Shown here piece after piece: positions 16,332 to 25,512 of a DNA stretch of 64,000 nt. Positions within the stretch are counted from its first letter, which is position 1. Each line of letters opens with the position of its first letter. This DNA comes from an uncultured Prevotellaceae bacterium (GTDB lineage Bacteria; Bacteroidota; Bacteroidia; Bacteroidales; Bacteroidaceae), in assembly GCA_900315745.1 (NCBI GenBank), contig ONAG01000011.1:1-64000 (forward strand). The letters run 5' to 3'. A model generated the notes under the pieces. That model was not told the DNA's origin and made no database searches. It saw only the letters and a list, made by a program, of their open reading frames with translations. Position numbers and translations under genes: made by a program.

Positions 16332-18686
16332 TTAAAAAACATATCCGAGATTCAAATACAAATATAGTTTCTTGGTGCGATTGCTGTAGCCTAAGGAGGC
16401 CCCGAGAGGTCCAAACATCGTTTTGAGATAATAAGACAGCTGGCATCCGAACATCGTTTTGTGGTCAAACAATTCCTTCAGGCGGTTCGTCTGTTGGGCT
16501 CCAGTCACCTTGAACAGCACATAGTGATTGTCGCCCATGCGTTGCTGTGCCTGTAATTGAGCTGCGACGAAATGATGGTCAACATACTCAATGTTGCCAA
16601 TTCCGGCGAAAGGCATTTGCTGCTCCACATAATGTCCGAACCAATCCCCACCTACTGTGTTTCCAAACACAGGAGGGATGGTAGAACCCAAGAGAAGCCT
16701 TCCGTAAAGCAAGGGCTGCAACGTGAAACGTCTGCCCAAGGTGAACGACTTGCGCCAATTGGCATTTACCTCACTCATGCCTGCCTTTCCATCGAGCTTG
16801 ACGAAGTTGTCGGTCAGGTAGGCGTATTCTGCCTTGAATCGTGCACCGCGTGTGGGGAAGTACCAATCGTCCTCGCTGTTGTAGTTCACACGTGCACGAT
16901 AGCTGTAGAAGTGCTCGTTGTCGAGCTTGACATACATGGAATGGGAAGCCTCCAATTTATTGCGGTAGTGCATGTAGTCCCATCTCAAACTCATCTGCAA
17001 GTTGAAGTGCCTTAAGTCGAGGTTTATTGGGGTCAACTCTGCTTGGAACTGGTTGTATAGGATATTGTAGTCAAGGTCGCCTTTAACATAAATGTCCACA
17101 TCGTTTCGATTGAAGGTGTAGCTGAACATGGGACAGGTGAAAATCTGGGTGTGCATTGTGAGTTCGCCTCGTGCCATCATGCGCTTGCCTAGCCTAAGTG
17201 TGACATCTGCATTCATAGGTACGAATGCCATGATGGGGAAGTCGGCACCCAGTTGCACCGCAGCATGTTCCTCGGTGTCGTAGCGCAATCCTACATAAGC
17301 CTGGTTGGTCTTGCGGTTTCCGGCGGTGAGTATGACACGTACACCTTTGCCATCGGGCTCCAACCGGCACTCGGCGGTCTGGTAGAATAAGTCCATGCGC
17401 ATGGTGGTGGTAAGTTGTTGCTGGAGGTTGACATCGATTATGTCGCTTTTAAGCGGTGAAGATATGTCAATCATGTGTCGGGGCACAATGGAATGAAGGC
17501 TGTCTTTTTTATGTGGTGAAGGCAAGTCGGTCATGATACGGGGTTGGCTGATACTCTTGTCAACGGTTTTGTTAATGCGGAACTTATGGCACAAAAAGCG
17601 CACGTCCTGCGGGGTCATGTTCTCGAAGACATAAGACGTTACTCGATGCTTGTCTTTCATCACGGTCGGATTCTTGGGGTGCAGGAGTACGTATTGGAAC
17701 GAGTCGGGGATGCCGATGCGTTCTTTCAAGGCAATCAGGTCACCCCAATGTCTCATGGCTTCCTCTTCACCCCTGCGGATGAGTGTGTCGATGGCATTGA
17801 GTGAAAAGCTCGCTGCATTGTATCCAGAGGTATTCACCTGTATTGGCACATCGGTAATGGCAAGGTTCTCATCATACTTGTTCTTGCAATTCACGTCGAT
17901 AATCTGACTGAGGATGCTCATTGTGCGCCCCATGTCTTCAGCAATCTTTGGTGCGCCCTGCACAGTTACACCGATGATGATTTCGGCACCCATCTCACGG
18001 GCGATGTCCGCGGGGTAATTGTTGCGCAGACCTCCATCCACCAGTACTTTGTCACCTATTCTCACTGGAGAGAAGGCTGCAGGAATTGCCATCGATGCAC
18101 GCATGGCATAAGGGAGGCGACCGCTGTGAAAGTCATACTCGGTATTGTCGATGACATTTGTTGCCACACAGGCGAATTGAATAGGAAGGTCACGTGAGAA
18201 ATCAAGGGAATCGGTGTAGCCTATGCATAATTGCTGGAATAATTCCGCCAGGTTCTTGCCTTGGATGATGCCCCCGTCGTTGTAGTTGCGCTTACCTACG
18301 GTAATGCCTCTGGAGAATACGTATGTATTCTGTTTTTTGCGGTCGGCAAGACTCTGCTTCGACAGGTCTTCCTTGTCGGTGATGACGTAGCTCCAGTCCT
18401 GCACGCGCACCATTGAATCGAGAGAGTTGGCATTATATCCAATGGAATAGAGACCGCCTATGATACTACCCATAGAAGTGCCGGTGATGATGTCGATAGG
18501 TATGCCGGCCCGCTCAATCACTTTAAGCGCTCCGATGTGTGCCATGCCCTTCGCACCGCCGCCACTCAACACGACAGCAACTTTCTTCCTCCCACCTTTT
18601 TGATTAGAGGTTACACTGTCCTGCTGTGCCTTTGTCGCACCGCACATTAATGCTGCTACAACAATTGTCAATAGAATCCTCTTCAT
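16332..18686 (-). CDS. Patatin-like phospholipase with C-terminal outer-membrane barrel
   Basis: The start at 18686 gives a signal peptide (MKRILLTIVVAALMCGATKAQ). The patatin domain (36-250) has the oxyanion loop GGGAKG (42-47), nucleophile Ser71 in GTSMG and catalytic Asp217 in DGG. Then comes a linker/POTRA-like part (about 370-420) and a barrel of beta strands ending in NLGYVF with the terminal aromatic expected for BAM recognition. This architecture is that of PlpD-type (type Vd) autotransported lipases, although release of the lipase cannot be told here. Substrates are likely phospholipids. Confidence 0.9.
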   Translation of the reverse strand: MKRILLTIVVAALMCGATKAQQDSVTSNQKGGRKKVAVVLSGGGAKGMAHIGALKVIERAGIPIDIITGTSMGSIIGGLYSIGYNANSLDSMVRVQDWSYVITDKEDLSKQSLADRKKQNTYVFSRGITVGKRNYNDGGIIQGKNLAELFQQLCIGYTDSLDFSRDLPIQFACVATNVIDNTEYDFHSGRLPYAMRASMAIPAAFSPVRIGDKVLVDGGLRNNYPADIAREMGAEIIIGVTVQGAPKIAEDMGRTMSILSQIIDVNCKNKYDENLAITDVPIQVNTSGYNAASFSLNAIDTLIRRGEEEAMRHWGDLIALKERIGIPDSFQYVLLHPKNPTVMKDKHRVTSYVFENMTPQDVRFLCHKFRINKTVDKSISQPRIMTDLPSPHKKDSLHSIVPRHMIDISSPLKSDIIDVNLQQQLTTTMRMDLFYQTAECRLEPDGKGVRVILTAGNRKTNQAYVGLRYDTEEHAAVQLGADFPIMAFVPMNADVTLRLGKRMMARGELTMHTQIFTCPMFSYTFNRNDVDIYVKGDLDYNILYNQFQAELTPINLDLRHFNLQMSLRWDYMHYRNKLEASHSMYVKLDNEHFYSYRARVNYNSEDDWYFPTRGARFKAEYAYLTDNFVKLDGKAGMSEVNANWRKSFTLGRRFTLQPLLYGRLLLGSTIPPVFGNTVGGDWFGHYVEQQMPFAGIGNIEYVDHHFVAAQLQAQQRMGDNHYVLFKVTGAQQTNRLKELFDHKTMFGCQLSYYLKTMFGPLGASLGYSNRTKKLYLYLNLGYVF

Positions 18687-18723
18687 TGTGTTTGCTCTCT
18701 TATGTAGTAATGATGATAACGGC

Positions 18724-18755
18724 ACAAATATAAATTAATTAATTAAAATTTGCAA
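18724..18755 (-). promoter_or_regulatory. Promoter of the patatin-barrel gene
   Basis: Minus-strand TTTG, 20-base spacer, TATATTTG (18731-18724). The leader before the ATG at 18686 is about 30 bases, which supports this start over an in-frame ATG at 18725. Confidence 0.65.
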
Positions 18756-18887
18756 ACAAAATGCCAATTCGTTTTTCAAGTTTGCATAGGCTGAGAAATA
18801 TTTTTGCCTTCTATAGACCATATATAACCATTTTGAAATAGATACATCTATCTGAGAAAAATAAGATTATGTTTTTATAAAAATGAA

Positions 18888-18895
18888 TAACTTTG
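18888..18895 (+). promoter_or_regulatory. -7 box of the PAP2 gene at 18959
   Basis: TAACTTTG matches the consensus; the start codon lies about 63 bases downstream. No clear -33 element. Confidence 0.5.
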
Positions 18896-18958
18896 CTGTC
18901 AATTTGTGACAAGAAGTGAAAAGTATCCAATAATCAACACAAAATCATCTTAAAAAAC

Positions 18959-20779
18959 ATGAAAATGAAGAATTTGTTAACAACCTTGTTTCTGGCTATT
19001 TGTTGCGGAGGAACTCATGCACAAACAGCAATCAACCAAGAAAACATCGTTTCTGTTACCCAACAAGAGACGAACTTGTTTCAACCCCAAACCGACTCCT
19101 TGCAGCAACTCTTGGCAGTCAACAACCTTGCGCAAAATCGGGAAGACCAACGGCTGAGAGCAAGGCTCTCCTACCCCAAAATGCTTGATGGCTTCACCAA
19201 CACTGTCAAGCCACAAAGCGAAAACTACACTCTGGCAGAACCACAGTCTATTGCTTCTTCAAATTGCTACAAGCCACTCCAAGACATGTCGTGGGTTGGC
19301 GTCCCCATATTTGTTGCAGGCATCATAGCAAAGGGAGAGAAGGAAGCTTTCCGTCAAGATTACAAGAACTCACCAGCGAAGACTCGTCTTGTGACAGAAT
19401 TCAAGACCAAAATTGACGACTATTTGCAGTTCTTCTCACCGGCAATGACGCTTGGATTGAAAGTTGGTGGGGTGGAAGGCCGTTCCGACTGGCAACGACT
19501 TGGCGTGTCGGCAGCCTTGTCGTACGGCATAATGGCAGGATTTGTCAATGGAATAAAATACACAGCCACAGAGATGCGTCCTGATGGTAGTACAGCCAAC
19601 TCATGGCCGTCGGGACATACGGCAACAGCTTTCGTGGGTGCAACCATCCTGCACAAAGAGTATGGCTTGACCAAATCACCTTGGTACTCCGTTGTAGGAT
19701 ATGGTGCCGCCACTGCCACTGGAATCATGCGCGTGCTCAACAACCGCCACTGGGTGAGTGATGTTCTTTCTGGGGCAGGCATTGGCATCATGTCGGGAGA
19801 ATTGGGATACATGCTAAGCGATATCATTTACAAAGGACGGCATCTGCTGAACAGTCCGCTCGGCTCCTATCCTGACCTATCGCGAAAGCATCCATCTTTC
19901 TTTGATGTGTCAATGGGTATAGGATTCGGTTCCAAGAATCTGAATTTTCCATCAGAAGAATTAATGCTTGAAACCGACGATGACATAGAACTACAATTCC
20001 GCTCTGCTACAACAGTACAGGCTGAAGGTGCCTATTTCCTCAACACATATGTTGGTGTGGGAGGAAGACTGCGTGTTCGATCTTCGCCAATCAAAGGATG
20101 GAGCAATTTCATGAAGACCTCCGAAAAGGAAATACAAGGAATCATAACTGGACTAAATGACTTTGAAACAGAGGTAGAAGACATTCTTGACTTTGTAGTT
20201 GACGGCAAAATCACCGACATGATCGAGGAAAAGGAAATCTCCATCAAGAGCGACCACCTGACAGAATTTGCCGGCGACGTGGGTCTATATTTCAACTTCC
20301 CCATAAACAACAGGTTGGCTCTTGGCTCCAAATTGCTTATTGGACGCAGTATCATGCAAGCTCTTGAAATTGACACTCGCTTCAAAGGCCAATCAAAAGG
20401 ATTTGATTATGACATCAGTGTGAAGAATGGAGAAATATACAATGTTGACAACATGCGTTTATATGACAAAAACGTATCGTACGATGAGGAATGGCCCTAC
20501 ATCACTGTCTCTGGCGACAACAGCACAAAATGGGGCACTGGCATTTCACTCACATACGCCTATAATGGCAACTTCTGTTGGAAAGTGTTCTGCGACTACG
20601 ACTTCACCAGAAAGACCTACACCTTGGAATACGACCCCGACCATTACATATACAAGGCATGTCCCGACATGATATTGTTCAACAACATGTTGGGTCTCGG
20701 CACTGAGCCGATAGTCGTCAATACAAAGAAAAACATGAGCCAATTTGTGCTCGGTGCATCTTTCTCCATCCAGTTCTAA
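18959..20779 (+). CDS. PAP2-family phosphatase with long C-terminal extension, exported
   Basis: A signal peptide (residues 1-21, ending THAQ) is followed by a PAP2 acid-phosphatase domain (about 105-290) with Lys200 and Arg207 of the first motif, PSGH at 217-220, and Arg258/His264/Asp268 of the third. Residues about 300-606 are an additional domain of alternating strands ending QFVLGASFSIQF, like a small outer-membrane barrel. Phosphatases of this family act on lipid phosphates such as undecaprenyl pyrophosphate or lipid A. The barrel suggests placement in the outer membrane (inference). About three times the length of a minimal PAP2 enzyme. Confidence 0.85.
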   Translation: MKMKNLLTTLFLAICCGGTHAQTAINQENIVSVTQQETNLFQPQTDSLQQLLAVNNLAQNREDQRLRARLSYPKMLDGFTNTVKPQSENYTLAEPQSIASSNCYKPLQDMSWVGVPIFVAGIIAKGEKEAFRQDYKNSPAKTRLVTEFKTKIDDYLQFFSPAMTLGLKVGGVEGRSDWQRLGVSAALSYGIMAGFVNGIKYTATEMRPDGSTANSWPSGHTATAFVGATILHKEYGLTKSPWYSVVGYGAATATGIMRVLNNRHWVSDVLSGAGIGIMSGELGYMLSDIIYKGRHLLNSPLGSYPDLSRKHPSFFDVSMGIGFGSKNLNFPSEELMLETDDDIELQFRSATTVQAEGAYFLNTYVGVGGRLRVRSSPIKGWSNFMKTSEKEIQGIITGLNDFETEVEDILDFVVDGKITDMIEEKEISIKSDHLTEFAGDVGLYFNFPINNRLALGSKLLIGRSIMQALEIDTRFKGQSKGFDYDISVKNGEIYNVDNMRLYDKNVSYDEEWPYITVSGDNSTKWGTGISLTYAYNGNFCWKVFCDYDFTRKTYTLEYDPDHYIYKACPDMILFNNMLGLGTEPIVVNTKKNMSQFVLGASFSIQF

Positions 20780-20795
20780 TCTAATAAGTAGGTGG

Positions 20796-21665
20796 TCAAA
20801 TGGAGGTCATCCCATTGATGGCCTCCTTTACACCTGCCATGTTGCTACGCGAGACAGGGAGGGTTTCATTACTATGTTTCATGAACAATTGCATGGAACC
20901 AGAATGTGAGACAAGATGGTCCACCTGTCCGAGATTTACAAGGAAAGCCCGATGACAACGTACTATCATCGGATAGCTGCGAAGGTCGTTTTCCATCTGC
21001 TTTGAAGTGGCTCGAAGCATGTCGGCATGAACTTCACCATTTCTGAATTGATAGACTTTCACATAGTTTCCCACGGCCTCAATATACATGAGTTGGTCTA
21101 TCTGAAGAGTGACAGATTCGTTGGTAGTGCCCGTGAGTGTTATGGCGGATGATGGCTGAACTACATCTTCTAATGTTTGAGACTTTAGCAACTGTTCGTT
21201 CAAATTCTTTGTCTCCTCCAATTCTACCGCCAAATAGCGGCTGCGGAACTTGTATCGCCAATAAAGTCCGATGGCAAAGGAGCAGAAAGCCAAGACAAGA
21301 AGCGTCTGAAGATACCCCTTCCACGAGAGAGGCTCGTCTTCACCTGTGCCACTTATTACAAAATGGAGGTACGTACACACCATCAGAGCCATCAAAGGAG
21401 TGTTTATGATTTGGAACCATAGGTTGCGGTGGATGATGTATCCTACACCTTTTTCCAAAGAGGATGGCATGTTGAAAGGATATGTCAAGATGGTCTCTGT
21501 AACATAGCAAATACCCGTGCCCAACACCAATATGGCAATGAGATGCATAGGCATCATCCACCCTAACACATCCAAGCCAAGCGGTCTGAAAATGGCTAAA
21601 GCCAGAATGGAAAAGCCCACACTGACTAAACGTACCATGAATGTTTCTTTTCTCCTTTTGTCCAT
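20796..21665 (-). CDS. Membrane-bound LytTR-family transcriptional regulator
   Basis: The N-terminal half (about 15-140) has four hydrophobic segments; the C-terminal part (about 175-280) is a LytTR DNA-binding domain with VTLQIDQLMYIEAVGNYVKVY and MIVRCHRAFLVNL. Membrane-anchored LytTR proteins of this kind have no receiver domain and probably sense an envelope state directly. It is divergent from the LiaF-like gene and next to an ECF sigma gene, so it may control that cluster (inference). It converges with the PAP2 gene, 16 bases apart. Confidence 0.88.
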   Translation of the reverse strand: MDKRRKETFMVRLVSVGFSILALAIFRPLGLDVLGWMMPMHLIAILVLGTGICYVTETILTYPFNMPSSLEKGVGYIIHRNLWFQIINTPLMALMVCTYLHFVISGTGEDEPLSWKGYLQTLLVLAFCSFAIGLYWRYKFRSRYLAVELEETKNLNEQLLKSQTLEDVVQPSSAITLTGTTNESVTLQIDQLMYIEAVGNYVKVYQFRNGEVHADMLRATSKQMENDLRSYPMIVRCHRAFLVNLGQVDHLVSHSGSMQLFMKHSNETLPVSRSNMAGVKEAINGMTSI

Positions 21666-21733
21666 ACAGTCGTCAAAGGTAATGCTATTCTTGCAAATAA
21701 TAAAGCAAAAAAGGGGAATGCTTTCATTTTGTC

Positions 21734-22405
21734 ATGCCATTCATCACAAAAAAATGCAGAGTATCCCAAAAACTTGCGGAAAAAACAGCCGTGCCATACC
21801 TTTGCAGCAAACCAAATACACATAAAGATACGAAAAGGAGAAAAGTAGTTGGCATTTTTTTCGTTGTGGTAGCCCTATTGAAACTCGCCAGCATTTGGAA
21901 CATCGTGAATCTCGACTGGCTGTGGCAGCATCCTTCGCAAACATACTTCGGTGTGTTTTTCGTTTTCTACATTGGCGTGGAACTCATCATCAGCAGTTAT
22001 CAGCACAACCACTACCAGTGGCTTCAGCGCCCCATACCACCAATAGAGGAAGGAAAGCGCTTAAACTGTTCAGTGCGTTATGGTGGCGACGAATACATAT
22101 ACCAAGGTGAGCCTTTCCATGGAGCACGCCTTGATGCTTTCTGCGGAGGTATTCGACTTGACCTTAGGGAAGCCAAAATCATAGAAGACGAGGAGATAGA
22201 CATCCACACCTTCATGGGTGGCATAGAGTTGCTCGTTCCCAAAACGGTGAATGTGATAGTGAAAAGCCGCAACTTCATTGGCGGCGTGGGCAATGATACT
22301 GACAAGAGTGAAAAAACTGGTGCCCACAACCTCCATATAGTAGCCAGAAATTTCTTCGGTGGCGTCCATATAATGAACACATTAGGCTGTTCTGATGACA
22401 AGTGA
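21734..22405 (+). CDS. LiaF-like membrane protein (envelope stress response)
   Basis: The visible domains are a two-helix membrane part (KVVGIFFVVVALLKLASIWN ... FYIGVELIISSY) and a C-terminal soluble beta domain (DAFCGGIRLDLREAKI ... NFIGGVGND) as in LiaF/DUF2154 proteins, which in Firmicutes restrain the LiaRS response to cell-wall stress. The start is uncertain: the ATG at 21734 gives about 37 unconserved residues, and a promoter-like TACCTTTG (21797-21804) lies inside them, yet no in-frame ATG follows before the first membrane helix. The membrane part is similar to the stand-alone small protein at 23688. Confidence 0.75.
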   Translation: MPFITKKCRVSQKLAEKTAVPYLCSKPNTHKDTKRRKVVGIFFVVVALLKLASIWNIVNLDWLWQHPSQTYFGVFFVFYIGVELIISSYQHNHYQWLQRPIPPIEEGKRLNCSVRYGGDEYIYQGEPFHGARLDAFCGGIRLDLREAKIIEDEEIDIHTFMGGIELLVPKTVNVIVKSRNFIGGVGNDTDKSEKTGAHNLHIVARNFFGGVHIMNTLGCSDDK

Positions 22406-22493
22406 AACCTCATGGACATGAAAAATTTTATCGGTTGCTTGTAATTTTCCAATTGTCTATGCGACTAATAAGACAAACGATGAAGCAAAAAGA

Positions 22494-22985
22494 ATGGAGA
22501 CAAAAGTAATGGAGAAAGAATTCCTGAACATGTTCGAGGCACAGAAGCGTACCATCTACAAGGTCTGCTACATCTATGCCAACGACCAGGACAACCTGAA
22601 CGACCTGTTCCAGGAGACGGTGCTGAACCTGTGGAAGAGTTTCCCACGATATCGTGGTGACAGCAATATCTCGACGTGGGTTTACCGCATCGCCATGAAC
22701 ACCTGCATCACGTTTTTGCGACGCTCCAACACCCGTCCGCAAACCATCCCCATGACAGCCAACATGGCAAGCATGATGGCTGACGATGATGAGACGGCAG
22801 GAATGCTTCAGGAACTCTACAAACTCATCAACCAGTTAGGCAAATTGGAACGCGCGCTGATTCTCCTCTGGTTGGAAGAACGTAGTTATCAGGAAATAGC
22901 CGACATCCTCGGCATCTCTAAAAACAATGTTGCCGTGAAGCTCAATCGTGTAAAAGAGAAATTAAGAAAAATGTCTAACCGTTAA
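22494..22985 (+). CDS. ECF-type RNA polymerase sigma factor
   Basis: A 163-residue sigma-70 relative with region 2 (about 10-75: LNDLFQETVLNLWKSFPRYR then STWVYRIAMNTCITFLRR) and region 4 (about 105-160: LILLWLEERSYQEIADILGI then NVAVKLNRVKEKL). This is the two-domain ECF form. An internal ATG at 22509 (MEKEFLNMF) may be the true start. The gene for a four-helix membrane protein follows after 14 bases and is a likely partner anti-sigma factor. Confidence 0.93.
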   Translation: METKVMEKEFLNMFEAQKRTIYKVCYIYANDQDNLNDLFQETVLNLWKSFPRYRGDSNISTWVYRIAMNTCITFLRRSNTRPQTIPMTANMASMMADDDETAGMLQELYKLINQLGKLERALILLWLEERSYQEIADILGISKNNVAVKLNRVKEKLRKMSNR

Positions 22986-22999
22986 AAAGAAATTGGGTT

Positions 23000-23608
23000 A
23001 TGGAACTTGAAACATTGAAAGCCAGTTGGAACGCACTCGACAAGCGTCTGGCAGAAACAGAGATAGTGAATCTGCGAATAGTCAAAGAGATGATCCAGCA
23101 GAAGACAAAGTCGGCATACGACGGCATCGTAGGACAAAACATCTATTCTTTCGTGGTGAACATACTCATCATCTGCGTGGTATTCCCCTACGTCTATATG
23201 AACACACCCATAAGTACCATCTCATTTGCCATCGTCGAAAGCGTGATGGCGATAGGCATGATTCCCATGATTTGGAAACTCTCCCTGTTGTCGAGATTCG
23301 ACATGGGCAGCAAGAGTTGCAACCAACTCAGCCGGACAGTACTCTGCTACAAGAAAATCTGCCAGAAAGAGAAAATTTGGATGATTGGCGCTGTATGTCT
23401 GGCTATGGTGGCCTTCTACATCTCGGAACTCGGATTCAACACAGAGGCTGGCTACACTCTTGGAACAAGACTCCTGTTACCTTTGGGACTCTCACTGGTT
23501 ACCCTCGTCGTGGGTTATTTCTTTGCCCGATGGCAGCTCCGCCGTCATGCCCAGCAGCTACAGGAAATCGAGCAGGGTTTGAAAGAGTTAAAAGAATTTG
23601 AGGAATAA
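23000..23608 (+). CDS. Four-helix membrane protein, putative anti-sigma factor
   Basis: I do not recognise a named domain. About 50 N-terminal residues are hydrophilic and helical (LKASWNALDKRLAETEIVN), followed by four membrane segments (about 48-65, 70-92, 127-147, 158-180) and a charged coiled tail (LQEIEQGLKELKEFEE). Immediate linkage to the ECF gene and a cytoplasmic N-terminal helical segment suggest that it holds the sigma factor at the membrane (inference; no zinc-binding HxxxCxxC motif is present). Confidence 0.6.
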   Translation: MELETLKASWNALDKRLAETEIVNLRIVKEMIQQKTKSAYDGIVGQNIYSFVVNILIICVVFPYVYMNTPISTISFAIVESVMAIGMIPMIWKLSLLSRFDMGSKSCNQLSRTVLCYKKICQKEKIWMIGAVCLAMVAFYISELGFNTEAGYTLGTRLLLPLGLSLVTLVVGYFFARWQLRRHAQQLQEIEQGLKELKEFEE

Positions 23609-23687
23609 AAACAAGCCTTTCACATCAAGGAGTCTCACTCCTATCCACCATATAAAATTTGTCTAACATTAACAAAAACAAAAAGCT

Positions 23688-23870
23688 ATGAAATTTAGAA
23701 TTGGAATTGGAATCATTTTAGTGGTTGCCAGCATGATAAAATTGGCATGTGTATGGAATCTCATTCAAATTAATTGGCTTGAAAGAGCTACCGATGAGCC
23801 ATGGGCACCGTTTCTGCTCATTGTGGTAGGCAGCTGCCTGATTTATGATGGTTTGAAAAGTAAGAAGTAA
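23688..23870 (+). CDS. Small membrane protein, stand-alone LiaF-type membrane domain
   Basis: Sixty residues with two hydrophobic helices: IGIIFVVAS-like segment at 4-22 and PFLLIVVGSCLIYDGL at 40-56. It is similar along its length to the membrane part of the LiaF-like protein 2 kb upstream (shared pattern LKLA-x-x-WN-x-x-x-x-x-WL). It has no soluble domain. The gene lies 79 bases after the putative anti-sigma gene, so it may be a fourth member of the cluster. A role as a membrane partner is inferred. Confidence 0.65.
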   Translation: MKFRIGIGIILVVASMIKLACVWNLIQINWLERATDEPWAPFLLIVVGSCLIYDGLKSKK

Positions 23871-23935
23871 CATCATAAACAAGACCTAATTGCCTTGTAT
23901 CCCATCAATCATTCCATCCCTCACACAATCATTCG

Positions 23936-24106
23936 AACATCTTCAACACCAACAAGACCTATGCCATCCTCTTTGGCTATCGTGACCTAACAGTCTATAA
24001 CCCCGCACGCCGCACCTTTTCACTCGACATCACATGGAAATTTAATGAGGCTCGCTCCAAGTATCGCGGCTCAGGTGCTGGAGAAAAACAGAAGGCGAGA
24101 ATGTAA
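23936..24106 (+). pseudogene. Remnant: C-terminal end of a TonB-dependent barrel receptor
   Basis: An open stretch of 57 codons reads NIFNTNKTYAILFGYRDLTV, then ARRTFSLDITWKFNEARSKY, and ends with a basic tail and a stop at 24106. The last strand plus basic tail is the typical ending of outer-membrane barrel family receptors, and resembles the end of the receptor at 39905. No start codon, signal or upstream barrel is present; preceding codons do not fit the family. It is what remains of a deleted or rearranged gene. Confidence 0.65.
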
Positions 24107-24250
24107 TACTTCTCTGAAATTTGGTGGATTCCGATACTATATGTAATTTCGCAGTCGAAAATTGCGAGAACGGCATGTGCCTCTGCTTTTCGAATGTTCT
24201 CGATAGCATAAGGATTGTGCCGTTCTTGCTCCATCAAATTATCATAGTCA

Positions 24251-25330
24251 ATGAAGAAAGTATTAAAAATCGCGCTGGTAGGCGCACTGGGATTGATAGT
24301 AATAACTGGAGTGCTGATGTGGATGGAATTTGGTCCACTGGTCAAGGGAGCCATGTCGTGCGAGAAGTTGGACGACGGACTATATTATATGGAGTACAAA
24401 GGCGACGATGGTTTTGACGGGTTAATGGCTAAGGGTGGAATAGAAACCACCGACCAACTGGCAAGCTATGCCATGGAGTTTTTGTCGAAAGGCCACTACA
24501 AGCCAGAGGCGAACACATCAAAAGAAGCCTTTGGATGTTCGGCACTTACTGTTACCACACCCGATGGCGAGGTGCTGATGGGGCGCAACTTTGACTTTCC
24601 ATCGGCCGTTGGTGTAATAATGCATACAATTCCTAACAACGGCTACGAATCAATCACCACATTCAATGTGGAGTTTTACGGGTTTGGCGAGGATTACAAG
24701 CCAGAGGGGTTCAAAAACCAATATATGGCATTGGCTGGCCTGTTTGTTGCCCTCGACGGCATCAATGAGAAGGGCCTTGCCATTGCCGACTTGATGGCTG
24801 GCGACTCGACAGAGACACATCAACATAGCAATAAGCCAAACCTTACCACTACGGCTGCCATCCGATATATGCTGAACAATGCTGCCAACGTAGGTGAGGC
24901 ATTGGAACTGCTGAAAGGCATCGACATGCATTCCGACGCTGGTTTTGCTCATCATTACGCAATGGCAGATGCATCGGGCAGAAAGGTGGTTGTGGAATAT
25001 ATTGAGGACAAGACAGCAGATGGCAACAGCCATATGGTGGTTACAGAATCACCTGCTTTGGCCAACCACTACCTGTGCGAGGAGAAATTCAATGTGGGAC
25101 TGATAGAAGGTGATGACCGTTACGACCGACTATGTCAGTATTACACACAAACTGGAGGAGTGATGAGCGAGAAACAACTGACAGAAGCCATCAAGGCTGT
25201 GTCGCAGCCTAAAAGAGATGGATTCCTCGGCACTGCCTGGACAATGGTGATGAATCTCACGCACCCATCTGTCACCTACTATTCACAGCGTCATTTCGAC
25301 AAGCCATTCTTTTTCAAAATAGGAAAGTAA
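24251..25330 (+). CDS. Linear amide C-N hydrolase (C45/choloylglycine hydrolase type), membrane-anchored
   Basis: Residues 1-25 form a hydrophobic anchor; the hydrolase follows. The sequence FGCSALT places the likely nucleophile Cys96 after Gly95, with GRNFDFP at 111-117, the pattern of the acyl-CoA:6-aminopenicillanate acyltransferase/penicillin acylase group of Ntn hydrolases, where Gly-Cys is cut autocatalytically. Substrates in this group include bile salts, N-acyl amino acids, penicillins and acyl-homoserine lactones. I cannot tell which applies. The internal rather than N-terminal Cys argues against a classical bile salt hydrolase. Confidence 0.82.
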   Translation: MKKVLKIALVGALGLIVITGVLMWMEFGPLVKGAMSCEKLDDGLYYMEYKGDDGFDGLMAKGGIETTDQLASYAMEFLSKGHYKPEANTSKEAFGCSALTVTTPDGEVLMGRNFDFPSAVGVIMHTIPNNGYESITTFNVEFYGFGEDYKPEGFKNQYMALAGLFVALDGINEKGLAIADLMAGDSTETHQHSNKPNLTTTAAIRYMLNNAANVGEALELLKGIDMHSDAGFAHHYAMADASGRKVVVEYIEDKTADGNSHMVVTESPALANHYLCEEKFNVGLIEGDDRYDRLCQYYTQTGGVMSEKQLTEAIKAVSQPKRDGFLGTAWTMVMNLTHPSVTYYSQRHFDKPFFFKIGK

Positions 25331-25453
25331 GACGGGGAAAGGACTGCACCTCATATGGAGGTCGTTGCCAATCATCCCAACATAGCCTATCGCATGGAAT
25401 TCCAATTCTTAAAAAGCCTATTCATGCAACAGAAATCTTTTCAGAGTTGTTGC

Positions 25454-25512
25454 ACATACAGTTAAGGACCTCAAAAGCTTTTGCATCACTTTTGAGGTCC
25501 TTAACCGTATGT
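25454..25512. terminator. Long perfect hairpin, probable bidirectional terminator
   Basis: Arms GTTAAGGACCTCAAAA (25461-25476) and TTTTGAGGTCCTTAAC (25490-25505) are perfect complements, and extend outwards to 23 bases with one mismatch (ACATACA/CGTATGT). The loop is 13 bases. It lies between the amide hydrolase (+) and the small cationic protein (-) genes, which converge on it. There is no long T run, so it could also be a repeat or protein site. Confidence 0.6.

Noticed and set aside
20784..20799. AAGTAGGTGGTCAAA, similar to the end of the element at 49948
   Set aside because: It overlaps the stop of the LytTR gene and has no partner end nearby; chance similarity is the simplest explanation.
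24251..25330. Classical bile salt hydrolase
   Set aside because: The likely nucleophile Cys is at residue 96 after a membrane anchor, not at the N-terminus after Met removal.
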